Below are positions 33,993 through 43,058 of a DNA stretch of 64,000 nt, piece after piece; position 1 is the first letter of the stretch, and each line of letters starts with the position of its first letter. The DNA comes from PHAA01 sp034927445. GTDB lineage: Bacteria; Bacillota; Syntrophomonadia; Syntrophomonadales; Syntrophomonadaceae. The DNA lies in assembly GCA_034927445.1 (NCBI GenBank), contig JAYFPZ010000007.1, positions 190,585 through 254,584 of the forward strand. The letters are read 5' to 3'. The notes under the pieces are model-generated. The model saw nothing but the letters and a program-made list of their open reading frames with translations. It searched no databases and was not told the DNA's origin. A program made the translations under genes and the position numbers.

Positions 33993-35668
33993 CCAAATTC
34001 CTGGCTTTGTTGAAGATTCTGCTGCGAAACACGCTAGGCCTGTCCGCCCTCCGTTACAAGGGCGGCAAAAACCGAATCGAATATCTGAAAACGATAGGGA
34101 TTGCGCTGGCCATTATCGTAGGAATAACTCCAACCATAGCCCTTTATACCAAACTTCTGTGGGAGGGATACGACCTGCTGGCTCCCCTGGGTCAGGAAGG
34201 CGCCATTATTAATTTGGGCATAGTCCTGGTCAGCACCTTGATATTTTTCTTCGGGATTTTTTATGTCATCAATTTGTTCTATTTGGCCGGCGATGCCCAG
34301 AGTCTGCTGGCTTTGCCCTTGAGGGGATGGCAGGTTCTGGGAGCACGGTTTACCGTGGTTTTATGCTACGAATACCTGACGGAACTTCCTTTTTTGCTGC
34401 CTCCGATAATAATTTACGGCTTAAAAAGCGGAGCCTCTCCGCTTTACTGGCTCTATGCCTTATTGGGCTTTTTCCTCATTCCACTGCTCCCTTTGGGGGT
34501 GGCCACTATTCCCAGTGTGATTTTAATGAGATTCGCCAATTTGGGGAGAAGCAAAGATGTGCTTAAGATCCTGGGCGGACTTATTGCCATAGGGCTGGCC
34601 ATAGGGCTGCAGATCGTATTTCAAAAACTGGGGCCCAGCACTACCGATCCAGCCTTCCTGCAGAATTTACTTACCGATCGTACCGGTTTGATGAATCTGA
34701 TCAGCCGGGTTTTTCCTTCTACTCGTTACCTGGGCCTGGCTCTGGTTAAGGCGGAGGAGGCGGCAGGCCTCATCAGCCTGCTTGAGTTTACCGGATTATC
34801 CTTACTGGCGGTCATACTGGCATGGGCAGCGGGTGAGAGATGGTATTTCCAAGGGTTGGTTGGTTCTGGGGAAATTACGGCCAAAAGGAAAAAGCTTACC
34901 ACCTCAGATTACCGGAAACTGGCGGCAGGTTCATCAGCCTTGTGGTCTTACAGCAAGAAAGAAATACGTTTATTAATCAGAACCCCCATCTATTTTATAA
35001 ATTGTGTACTGATCAACCTGCTGGCACCGGTATTATTGATCTTGCCTTTTTGGCTGCAAGCGCATAATCAGGGGAACGCTGCCCCCTGGGAAGAACTGCT
35101 GGCCAACCCGAAAGCCCTTATAATTATAATGATAGCTATAGCAGGGGTGTCCATATTTTTGACCGCAACCAACGGCATTTCCTCCACCTCCCTGTCCCGG
35201 GAAGGCAAAGAATTTTTTATTTCCAAATATATTCCTCTGCCTTATAAAAAACAAATTCAGGCCAAACTGATCTCCGGTTATGTTTTCAGCGCCCTGGGCA
35301 CCCTGCTGTTAATGACTGCAGCCAATGTGGCGCTTGATCTCAATATAAAGACCAACCTTATGGTTTTAGGGGTCAGCTTGATTGCCATAATCCCTGCCCT
35401 GGAAGTCGGATTGCTAATCGACATTCTGCGCCCCAAATTAGACTGGGACAATGAACAGAAGGCGGTTAAACAGAATCTCAATGTAATTTTGTCAATGCTG
35501 GTATCCATACTGGCAGGCGGCGGCATAATTTATGCAGTAATTCGCTTTTTCCAGGACATGGCCTGGGCGGCGGGGTTTATGTTGGGGGTATTCGGTCTGC
35601 TGGCGCTGATTCTGTATTATTGGCTGGTGACCCGGGGGGTGGAACGATACCGGAAACTTGAGAGCTAG
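33989..35668 (+). CDS. ABC transporter permease (ABC-2/exporter type)
   Basis: The 559-residue membrane protein has about 12 hydrophobic segments and is the partner of the ATPase whose gene it overlaps. The arrangement is like the large permeases of Firmicute ABC exporters (YthQ/EcsB-like or putative ABC exporter). The central soluble part carries ITAKRKKLTTSDYRKL. The substrate cannot be told. Confidence 0.8.
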   Translation: MTKFLALLKILLRNTLGLSALRYKGGKNRIEYLKTIGIALAIIVGITPTIALYTKLLWEGYDLLAPLGQEGAIINLGIVLVSTLIFFFGIFYVINLFYLAGDAQSLLALPLRGWQVLGARFTVVLCYEYLTELPFLLPPIIIYGLKSGASPLYWLYALLGFFLIPLLPLGVATIPSVILMRFANLGRSKDVLKILGGLIAIGLAIGLQIVFQKLGPSTTDPAFLQNLLTDRTGLMNLISRVFPSTRYLGLALVKAEEAAGLISLLEFTGLSLLAVILAWAAGERWYFQGLVGSGEITAKRKKLTTSDYRKLAAGSSALWSYSKKEIRLLIRTPIYFINCVLINLLAPVLLILPFWLQAHNQGNAAPWEELLANPKALIIIMIAIAGVSIFLTATNGISSTSLSREGKEFFISKYIPLPYKKQIQAKLISGYVFSALGTLLLMTAANVALDLNIKTNLMVLGVSLIAIIPALEVGLLIDILRPKLDWDNEQKAVKQNLNVILSMLVSILAGGGIIYAVIRFFQDMAWAAGFMLGVFGLLALILYYWLVTRGVERYRKLES

Positions 35669-35717
35669 GCGAAAAGCGCCGAACAGGGTCGTCAGGGAAC
35701 AGATTAGCGCGTTTACC

Positions 35718-37802
35718 TTAACAGGCAGCGTTGCCTCGTCCGGCAAAAACCGCCCGGTTGCGCCCTTCCGCTTTAGCACAGTATAAGGCCTGGTCTGCCG
35801 CCTGAATCAATGCTGGGGCCGAATCGGCATCAGTTGGAAAAGCGGCTACACCCATGGACAGGGTTATCTGATGCACGCGTTTGGCCCCCACCGTGAAATT
35901 CAGATTGTTGGTTTGCTGCAGCAAAAATTCAGCCCGGTTCAAAGCTACCTCGGGCGGAGCACCGGGAAGAACCAGCATAAATTCGTCTCCGCCGTAGCGG
36001 CAAGCTATATCACCGCTCCGGATATTCTGCAAAAATAATTTGCTGACCAGAATCAATACCTGGTCACCCCGGGTATGACCGTACCGGTCGTTTATTACTT
36101 TATAATTGTCGATATCAGCCATAATCACTGACATATAGCGGTTATGGCGTACTGCTTTATACATCTCCAGCTTCATGGTTTCTTCCAGGTAGCGCCGGTT
36201 GAAAAGACCGGTCAAGGGATCGCGGATTGACTCCTGCCGCAGATTTTCCTTCAGCTTCAGATTGGTTAAAGCCAGCTTGACGGCATCTAAAACGACCAGT
36301 CCCAACTGCTTCTGATTTTCAGACAGGTTACTAAGCGGATAATAATAATGGAGCACTCCAAAGGTTAATCCTTCCACCATCAAAGGGTTGCATATATAGG
36401 TAAAGTCTTTTTTCTTTTCGACATGAACACAGGTCATCATGTTTTCATCATAAAATCCAACCTGGTGAATTTCCCCTTTGCATAATCCCCAACATTCCTC
36501 TTTGCTAAAAGCCTTGCGGTCCGGGGGAAAATCACCCCAGCCGGACAACAACTCCATTGCCTGGCATTCCTCAGAATAAATGTAGACCCCGCCCCCCAGG
36601 GAAGGTAAAAGGTGCTTTAAAAACCGTTCAATGATGGGAAAGGCCTCTTGCAGTCGATTACAGCTTTGCAAGGCGGTACTCATCTCATTTAACTGCTTCA
36701 TTTCACGATTATAATTGTCAAGTTCCTCAATATGCCTGTATAGTTCGGTGTTGGCCCGTTCCAGTTCAGCCTGGGCCAGTTTGCGCTTGGTAATATCCCT
36801 GACAATTATGGCATGACCCCGGATCTTACCCTCACGGGTGGTCAAAGGGGAAAACGTCACGTCCAGCCAGTAATGACCATCCGGGGTATTATGTTGAAAC
36901 TCCCAATGACCGCCGGCAGCATTCATTATGCTGAGGGCGGTCCCAGCCGCAGGCTGAAACAGGGTTTCCAACCTGCTGCCGATTATATCGGCTTTATTAC
37001 CAAAAAATTTGACCGCCGAGGCATTCATATCTACCACCCGCTCCCGGGCGTCTACCACCAGTACCCCGTCCTGTATGCTTTCCAGCACAACGCTGCGGGC
37101 AACCGGAATAAGGTCAAATATCCGATAATGCACCAGGCTGAACAAATAAACCATACCGGCCACGGTCATGCCGAAGGGAGTAAGGTCCAGGTTATAGGGA
37201 CTATATCCCGCTATATAAATAAATTCTGCCGCCCAGGGAGCCAGGGACCCCAGAAACATGGCGGCATACTGCCTATTCAAGGGGATTGGGGTCTGACGCC
37301 ACATCTGCAGCAGAATAATATTGCCGGTCAATATCAAAAGATTCATATAGACTATGTTTACCCAGTACCAAGGGCCTTTGACCGTATGCAATATGTTTAG
37401 ATTATCGACCATTACCATGCTCATGGAGCGATAAAACAGGTGGTGGCTGTTGTTGGTGCAAACCATAATGTAGGTAAGCAGAGGAACCGCAAAAAGTACA
37501 GCAATAACGGCAGGACTCAGGTAGTGTTCTTTTTTGGAGTACCTGGCAGTAAACATTACCCAAACTACGGGAAGGGTGGTTATGCCTATATACTCAACTT
37601 TAAGCCAGTAATGCATATCCGCCAGGCTGAGGCTGTGCAATTCAAAATAGTAAGCGATTGAATATAAGCACCCGGCCAGCATCAGGCCAACAAAGCTCTT
37701 GCCTCCTGCATTGGCCCGAAAGAGCCAAAAAACAAAAAAGGCTATAATAAAATAGACGGCTCCAGACACCAGCAAGGCATTGGTCAATAATTCCAGTTGC
37801 AT
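35718..37802 (-). CDS. Membrane-bound diguanylate cyclase with 7TM, PAS and GAF-like sensor domains
   Basis: The protein of about 694 residues has an N-terminal 7-helix histidine-kinase-type sensor (about 1-215), a PAS domain (about 225-345, ending GHAIIVRDITKRKLAQAEL), a coiled coil, a GAF-like region (about 370-520) and a C-terminal GGDEF domain (DPLTGLFNRRYLEE to AEGRNRAVFAG). The active site is CRYGGDEF, and RSGD five residues before it is the inhibitory I-site, so c-di-GMP synthesis with product inhibition is expected. The start at 37802 follows AAGGG; an upstream in-frame ATG adds ten residues. Confidence 0.9.
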   Translation of the reverse strand: MQLELLTNALLVSGAVYFIIAFFVFWLFRANAGGKSFVGLMLAGCLYSIAYYFELHSLSLADMHYWLKVEYIGITTLPVVWVMFTARYSKKEHYLSPAVIAVLFAVPLLTYIMVCTNNSHHLFYRSMSMVMVDNLNILHTVKGPWYWVNIVYMNLLILTGNIILLQMWRQTPIPLNRQYAAMFLGSLAPWAAEFIYIAGYSPYNLDLTPFGMTVAGMVYLFSLVHYRIFDLIPVARSVVLESIQDGVLVVDARERVVDMNASAVKFFGNKADIIGSRLETLFQPAAGTALSIMNAAGGHWEFQHNTPDGHYWLDVTFSPLTTREGKIRGHAIIVRDITKRKLAQAELERANTELYRHIEELDNYNREMKQLNEMSTALQSCNRLQEAFPIIERFLKHLLPSLGGGVYIYSEECQAMELLSGWGDFPPDRKAFSKEECWGLCKGEIHQVGFYDENMMTCVHVEKKKDFTYICNPLMVEGLTFGVLHYYYPLSNLSENQKQLGLVVLDAVKLALTNLKLKENLRQESIRDPLTGLFNRRYLEETMKLEMYKAVRHNRYMSVIMADIDNYKVINDRYGHTRGDQVLILVSKLFLQNIRSGDIACRYGGDEFMLVLPGAPPEVALNRAEFLLQQTNNLNFTVGAKRVHQITLSMGVAAFPTDADSAPALIQAADQALYCAKAEGRNRAVFAGRGNAAC

Positions 37803-37958
37803 AACTACACCCTTTTGTAAATGGTTTGTCATATTTAAAATGATAGCAGATTAAAACAAAAAATTTCATATTTTTTGATTGTTTTTGCATATATTACCAT
37901 TGCCAAATTGGGTGCACCTAGGGCGGAACGCTACTGACAAGGTATGATCACAGCGGTA

Positions 37959-38756
37959 TTAACTTAACAGCAGTCGGTCATTATCCAATTCCGTACCGCT
38001 GCGGCTGCCAAATTGCTTGACCAACAGTTCCACGGTCATATTTTCTCTTTCCTTCCCCTGTAAATCCATAATAATTCGGCCTTCATGCATCATAATGGTC
38101 CTGGTCCCATATTCCAGGGCCGCTTTCATATTATGGGTCACCATAAGCGTGCATAAATGGTGTTCGTCTACTATGGCCCGGGTGAGCATCAGCACTTTTT
38201 TGGCCATGGCAGGGTCAAGGGCGGCGGTATGCTCATCCAGCAGCAGCAGCTCGGGGTTCACCATGGTTGCCATCAGCAAGGTCAAAGCCTGCCGCTGTCC
38301 TCCCGATAGGTAGCCTACCTTTTGTTTCATTCTATCCTCCAGCCCCAGATCCAGCAGGGCTAACCGTTCCCTGAAAAATCCGGCGTCATTGCGGGTTATG
38401 CCCGACCGGAGTCCCCGGGGTTTGCCTTTGGCGAATGCTATGGCCAGATTTTCTTCAATGGTCATATCAAAAGCGGTCCCTTGCAGGGGGTCCTGGAAAA
38501 CCCGGCCTATATATCTCGAACGTTTATACTCGGGCCACCAGGTCATATCCATGGAATCAAGCACAATTCTGCCCTGGTCGGCTTCGTACACCCCGGAAAT
38601 ACAGTTGAGCAGGGTCGACTTACCCGCACCATTGCCGCCGATTACCGTAACGAATTCACCCGCCTCCAGTTTCAGATCAAGGTTGTCCAAGGCGAGTTTG
38701 GCCTCGGTGCTTCCAGGTTGCCCGAAGGTTTTGGTTAAATACTCGATTTTAAGCAC
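37959..38756 (-). CDS. ABC transporter ATP-binding protein, TrpZ-like
   Basis: The 265-residue ATPase has Walker A GGNGAGKST, signature YLSGGQRQALTLLMATM and Walker B LLLLDEHTAALDP. The form with DEHTAALDP is typical of the family partnered with ABC_sub_bind lipoproteins and BPD-like permeases. Its start overlaps the end of the permease gene by eight bases. Together with the next two genes it forms an importer whose transcription is controlled by a T-box. Confidence 0.9.
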   Translation of the reverse strand: MLKIEYLTKTFGQPGSTEAKLALDNLDLKLEAGEFVTVIGGNGAGKSTLLNCISGVYEADQGRIVLDSMDMTWWPEYKRSRYIGRVFQDPLQGTAFDMTIEENLAIAFAKGKPRGLRSGITRNDAGFFRERLALLDLGLEDRMKQKVGYLSGGQRQALTLLMATMVNPELLLLDEHTAALDPAMAKKVLMLTRAIVDEHHLCTLMVTHNMKAALEYGTRTIMMHEGRIIMDLQGKERENMTVELLVKQFGSRSGTELDNDRLLLS

Positions 38757-39669
38757 CGTTCCGCCCCCCTCTTCTTATGTCCCGGGCAGTCAATCTCCGT
38801 TTGAAAACCCCGCTTCTTTTCTTAATAACAGGCATAGCCAGAGCAAAAGCCACAATCAGAGCTGAAACCAGTTTTAAGTCAGTGGCCGGCATGCCCATTT
38901 CCAAGGCAACCGCAATAACCAGGCGGTAAAGAATGGCGCCAAGCACAACCGCAATCAGGCGCCGCAGCAGGGTACTGACCCCAAAAATAACCTCTCCGAT
39001 AATAACTGAAGCCAGTCCGATAATAACCATACCGATACCCATGCTTATATCGGTAAAGGATTGATACTGGGCTATAAGCGCACCAGCCAGAGCGACCAGC
39101 GCGTTGGAAAGGGCCATACCTATCAAAATTACAGTATCCGTGTTAACTCCAAGCGCCCTCACCATTTGGTCATTGTCACCGGTAGCCCGTAAAACAAACC
39201 CCAATTTGGTTTTGAGGAACAGAAATAATAAAAAGAGCACCACTACCAGTACCATCAAGGGCAGGATCAGCTTGGCATAGGTTTCAAGCGGGGTTCCTCC
39301 CAGGATACTGAACACAGTCGTCTTATTGATCAGGGGAATATTGGCCCGGGTGCCCATTACTTTCAGGTTGACGGAGTATAACCCCAGCATAACCAAAATA
39401 CCCGCCAGCAAGGGTTGAATCTCCAGTTTGGTATGCAGCAGGGCGGTAACCGAGCCCGCCAGACCTCCGGCAATCAAAGCCAGCAGGAGCCCGGTCAAGG
39501 GCTGTCCATTGCTGCAATACACAGCCGAGAAGGCTGCTCCCAGCACAAAGCTGCTGTCTACGGTCAGATCCGGTATGTTTAAGGTTCGAAACGAGATAAA
39601 GACTCCCAAGGCCATAATGGCATAGATAACACCGAGTTCCACCGAGCCCTGCAACGCCAAAAAACTCAA
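38749..39669 (-). CDS. ABC transporter permease, TrpY-like
   Basis: The 306-residue permease has eight to ten membrane segments and belongs to the branched-chain-permease-like superfamily (LGVFISFRTLNIPDLTVDSSFVLGAAFSA near the N terminus, GNVT-free). It sits between the binding-protein and ATPase genes. The start at 39669 is 21 bases after the binding-protein stop. Confidence 0.88.
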   Translation of the reverse strand: MSFLALQGSVELGVIYAIMALGVFISFRTLNIPDLTVDSSFVLGAAFSAVYCSNGQPLTGLLLALIAGGLAGSVTALLHTKLEIQPLLAGILVMLGLYSVNLKVMGTRANIPLINKTTVFSILGGTPLETYAKLILPLMVLVVVLFLLFLFLKTKLGFVLRATGDNDQMVRALGVNTDTVILIGMALSNALVALAGALIAQYQSFTDISMGIGMVIIGLASVIIGEVIFGVSTLLRRLIAVVLGAILYRLVIAVALEMGMPATDLKLVSALIVAFALAMPVIKKRSGVFKRRLTARDIRRGGRNGA

Positions 39670-39690
39670 TTTAAGCCATACTCCTTTGAG

Positions 39691-40692
39691 TTATTTGCCA
39701 AACACCTTGGCTTGTTTTAGTACATCATCAGGAATGGTAATACCGATAGCAGCCGCCGTATCTTTATTGACATAGATATCCATGTCGGTCATGGTCTTTA
39801 CCGGAATGTCTCCGGCTTTTTGGCCTTTCAGGATAGCCACTGCCATTTTGGCTGTCTCCTGCCCCAGAATGGTGTAATTGATCCCATAAGTAGCCAGGCC
39901 GCCGTCTTTGACCATCGAGTCGGCTCCTACATAAACGGGTACTTTAGCCTTATTCGCCACCTGGGTCACCAGCGGCATAGCTGAGGCCACCGTATTGTCA
40001 ATGGGGGAGAAAACGGCGTCCGCCTTACCCACCAGAGATGTTACCGCCTGCTGCACTTCCGAAGAATTGGTGATGGTGGCTTCCACTACGGTCAATCCGT
40101 TCTGGGCGGCATATTCTTTCAAATTGTTAATAACTGAAACGGAATTGGTCTCGCTGGAGGTATAGAGGGCCCCCACGGTTTTAATATCGGGAGTGATACG
40201 TTGGGCCAGTTCCATAATCTTCTGGGCGGATATGGCATCCGAGGTACCGGTTACATTACCGCCGGGTTTTTCCAAGCTGCTCACCAAACCCGATCCCAGC
40301 GGGTCGGTGCAAGCGGAGAATACGATCGGTATATCCTTGGTCTCGCCCACGGCAGCCTGGGCTGACGGGGTGGCTATAGCTATGATAAGGTCATATTTGC
40401 TGTTGACAAATTTCTGACATATGGTCTTCAAATTCGTCTGGTCGCCTTGAGCATTCTGATAATCAATGACGATATTGTCACCGTTTTTGAATCCTTCCTT
40501 GTCCATCTCGGCAATAATCGATTCCCGAATGGTATTAAGCGAGGGATGCTCGACAATCTGCACGATACCTACCTGCAGCTTTTGGTCACCGGCGGGAGTT
40601 TGGGCGGTATCCTCGGGCCCGCAACCTGCCAGGGACATTATCAGGATCGATAAACATACCAGAATTACAATTGACTTTACCGGTTTTCTCAT
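39691..40692 (-). CDS. ABC transporter substrate-binding lipoprotein, TrpX-like
   Basis: The 333-residue lipoprotein has a signal peptide with lipobox LAGC (cysteine at residue 24). It is followed by an ABC_sub_bind domain: VGIVQIVEHPSLNTIRESI, IVFSACTDPLGSGLVSSLEKPGGNVTGTSDA and NTVASAMPLVTQVANKAKVPVYVGADS. Members of this family associated with T-boxes are known as tryptophan binders (TrpX). The T-box upstream gives mixed evidence for the amino acid, so the substrate is left open between tryptophan and another amino acid. Confidence 0.88.
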   Translation of the reverse strand: MRKPVKSIVILVCLSILIMSLAGCGPEDTAQTPAGDQKLQVGIVQIVEHPSLNTIRESIIAEMDKEGFKNGDNIVIDYQNAQGDQTNLKTICQKFVNSKYDLIIAIATPSAQAAVGETKDIPIVFSACTDPLGSGLVSSLEKPGGNVTGTSDAISAQKIMELAQRITPDIKTVGALYTSSETNSVSVINNLKEYAAQNGLTVVEATITNSSEVQQAVTSLVGKADAVFSPIDNTVASAMPLVTQVANKAKVPVYVGADSMVKDGGLATYGINYTILGQETAKMAVAILKGQKAGDIPVKTMTDMDIYVNKDTAAAIGITIPDDVLKQAKVFGK

Positions 40693-40782
40693 GAATAAAC
40701 CCTCCCCTTAAATATTCTGTGAGTCTAGCTGCAAGCTCGTCACCCCAACCGTGGCCGGAGCAGAGAAGGCATCTGGAACAAC

Positions 40783-41040
40783 AAAAACACCCGCCCTAGG
40801 ATAAGGACAGATGCTAAACCTGCGGTGCCACCTTAGTTGATGCTTTTTTGCATCCACTCTTGCAGAGTGCCTCAACACTCCCAGCCTTTAACGCCGGCTT
40901 CACGTCGCAAGCTACTAAGGCCTTAAAACCCGTTCACATCGCCCTCCGAGGCCCATCTATCCACGCTTTGCCAATCGGGCTTGCACCTGCCCCGACTCTC
41001 TGTATGGTTAGGTCGTGGTTTTACTTCCTCATCAACGGTT
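40783..41040 (-). ncRNA. T-box leader of the amino-acid ABC importer
   Basis: The minus strand carries the T-box AAGGTGGCACCGCAG (40834-40820), the stem I apical element AGAGAGTCGGGG, and a terminator formed by CACCGC and GCGGGTG before TTTTT. The base of stem I pairs AACCGTT with AACGGGTT, placing ATG (40939-40937) just before TGAAC, where the ilvD leader has ATC before TGAAA. That reads as Met. However, the discriminator-pairing base is C (TGGC), predicting a tRNA with G73, as in tRNA-Trp, not tRNA-Met (A73). Class certain, amino acid uncertain. Confidence 0.88.
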
Positions 41041-41046
41041 TAAAAA

Positions 41047-41076
41047 AATATAACCATATACCTACTAAATTGTCAA
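41047..41076 (-). promoter_or_regulatory. Predicted sigma-70/A promoter for the importer operon
   Basis: TTGACA (41076-41071) and TATATT (41052-41047) with an 18-base spacer, immediately before the T-box stem I. Confidence 0.75.
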
Positions 41077-41220
41077 TGTCGGTTGCCAACATTTACGCCG
41101 TCAGGGTCGCCCCTTAATTAGCCGGCAGCATTTTTGATTATCATATCGATTCCGTCTGAGTTGAGCTGCCAGCTGGATTGCTCCAGGGGCCGGGGACCAA
41201 TTTATCCCCAGATCAACCGA

Positions 41221-41362
41221 CCGCAGTTATTCGGTGCATGAATAACTGCGGCCATCATAGAGTTGGTCTATGTCTTTTGTCCCGGGCAGTATCATCGGAC
41301 CCGGAAATGGAACCCCGAAGCGCCAGTTGAGTCGGAGGAAGGTTGACTAACTGGCCTGGGAC
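41221..41362. other. Strongly folded intergenic region, candidate structured RNA
   Basis: Three nested or adjacent helices are visible. A perfect 12-base-pair hairpin (41221-41232/41240-41251, CCGCAGTTATTC) is followed by a nine-base-pair outer helix GTCCCGGGC (41279-41287)/GCCTGGGAC (41354-41362, one G-T pair). The outer helix encloses a hairpin CCAGTTGAGTC/GACTAACTGG (41323-41353, one bulge). There is no T run on either strand. On the minus strand it follows the last small gene of the butyrate operon and overlaps that gene's final codons. The class was not recognised. Confidence 0.5.
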
Positions 41363-41580
41363 GAAACCCGTATTTTATAGGTTAAGGGTGATCTGTCATT
41401 TTGATATTCTGCCAGGATAGTGTTTTGGATTTCAATGATAAGCTGCTCAATTCCACATTGGAGTATAAAGGCCTTTATCTCCTGATGCAGAATCGGGTTT
41501 CCCCGGGCTTCATGGCTGGCTCTTTCATTGGCGTTGTTTTTGATGCTTATAAGCCTTTCCAGTATTTCAATCTTATCCAT
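41347..41580 (-). CDS. Small protein at the end of the butyrate operon
   Basis: The 77-residue, mostly helical protein (MDKIEILERLISIKNNANERASHEA...) has a strong GGGAGG seven bases before its ATG. It begins 31 bases after the CoA-transferase stop codon, so it is probably cotranscribed with the butyrate genes. It lacks the SxxLDxLI motif of Spo0E-like phosphatases and I do not recognise it. Its last codons lie in a strong RNA-like fold. Confidence 0.6.
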   Translation of the reverse strand: MDKIEILERLISIKNNANERASHEARGNPILHQEIKAFILQCGIEQLIIEIQNTILAEYQNDRSPLTYKIRVSSQAS

Positions 41581-41611
41581 TATGATACCTCCCAGCAGTA
41601 AAGACCCGTAA

Positions 41612-42958
41612 TCAGACTATTTTATTGCTTCTTACCCAGATATGCATCTTGTCAGCTTCTTTAATCAATTCATCCCGCAGGTCCGGGTGGGCGATGTTGA
41701 TTAAAGCCTCGGCCCTCTGCCAGGTCGATTTGGCTTTCAGCATACATTTACCGTACTCGGTTATTACATAGAAGTTTATGCTGCGAGGCACGGTGACAAT
41801 AGCTCCCGGGGTAAGAATGGGACAAATTCTGGACTTCAGGTTGCCTGTCTTGTCCGTATAAGTTGAACTCAAACAGATGAGGCCTTTGCCTCCCTTGGAA
41901 TAATAAGCAGCAGTGATGAAATCCAACTGTCCGCCGGTTCCGGAAATATGGCGGGTGCCGGAGGATTCGGAAGCCACTTGGCCGTAAAGATCCACTTCAA
42001 TAGCATTGTTTATCCCGACCACATTATCGTTTTGGCAGATTATAAACGGATCATTGGTATAATCTACCGGAAACGAGGCGCAGACCGGATTATCATCCAA
42101 AAAGTCGTATAATTTATTGGTGCCCATGGCAAAGGTCCAAACAATTTTGCGTTTGTCAATCTGTTTACGCTTGCCGGTTATACGCCCGGCTTCATACATG
42201 TCAACGAATGAATCCACCAGCATTTCGGTATGAACCCCCAGGTCCTTCAGATCGGATTGGGCTATCAAAGACCCTACCACGTTGGGCATGCCTCCGATCC
42301 CCAACTGCAGACAGGCCCCGTCCTCTAATTCGTCCATAACGATAGCGGCTATTTTTTTATCCGTTTCGGTTACCGGCACCTCCGGCAGTTGAATCAGAGG
42401 TTTATTATCGCCTTCCACAATATAATCGATTTCCGAAATATGAATCGCTTCCCGGCTACCGCCCAAGCAATGAGGTATCTTGTCATTAACTTCCACAATA
42501 ACAATTTTAGCCGCATCACATATTTGGGGAGTAAACGAGTTAGACGCGCCAAAATTAAAAAAGCCATGCTTGTTCATAGGCCCAACTTTAATCAAGGCCA
42601 CATCCGGTTCCACATAACCGCGTTCATAAAAGCTGGGGCCTTCATGATAGGTCAAGGGCATATAGTTGCATAGATTTTGGTCATGCAATTTGCGGCTGGC
42701 GGCACTCATATGAATATCGTTGTAAATGAAATGCTTCCTCTCCGGATCGGCCAGAACCGCTTGGGGCGGAAAGGGACAGCAGGTGGTCCGGATGTTTACG
42801 TCGGTCAGCTCATCCACCCGTCTGGCCAGGGCCGCATCCAGATAGGCCGAATTCATGACAAACTCACCGTAATGTACCAGGTCACCGGATTTCACTACTT
42901 TCACAGCTTCATCCACCGGGGTTAATTTGCGTTGGTATTCTACACTATAATCCACCAA
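41612..42958 (-). CDS. Acetyl-CoA hydrolase/4-hydroxybutyrate CoA-transferase family protein
   Basis: The 448-residue protein belongs to the Cat1/AbfT family of CoA-transferases. LGIGGMPNVVGSLI forms the CoA-binding loop, and the glutamate in LGVHTEMLVDSFVDM corresponds to the catalytic residue that forms the glutamyl-CoA intermediate. The C-terminal half has SGTRHISGTGGQLDFITAAYYSKGGKG. In a butyrate-oxidising operon it most likely activates butyrate with acetyl-CoA as CoA donor, or releases acetate. The start is TTG at 42958 with GGAGG six bases upstream; the next codon, GTG, is the alternative. Confidence 0.88.
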   Translation of the reverse strand: MVDYSVEYQRKLTPVDEAVKVVKSGDLVHYGEFVMNSAYLDAALARRVDELTDVNIRTTCCPFPPQAVLADPERKHFIYNDIHMSAASRKLHDQNLCNYMPLTYHEGPSFYERGYVEPDVALIKVGPMNKHGFFNFGASNSFTPQICDAAKIVIVEVNDKIPHCLGGSREAIHISEIDYIVEGDNKPLIQLPEVPVTETDKKIAAIVMDELEDGACLQLGIGGMPNVVGSLIAQSDLKDLGVHTEMLVDSFVDMYEAGRITGKRKQIDKRKIVWTFAMGTNKLYDFLDDNPVCASFPVDYTNDPFIICQNDNVVGINNAIEVDLYGQVASESSGTRHISGTGGQLDFITAAYYSKGGKGLICLSSTYTDKTGNLKSRICPILTPGAIVTVPRSINFYVITEYGKCMLKAKSTWQRAEALINIAHPDLRDELIKEADKMHIWVRSNKIV

Positions 42959-43058
42959 TAAATTCCTCCTTTCTCATAAAGATTATTATATCTTATTTAA
43001 TCCTGCCGAGGATTGGGGAGGATAGAAAAAATAAGGGAATATGACGAACGGAGGCCAA

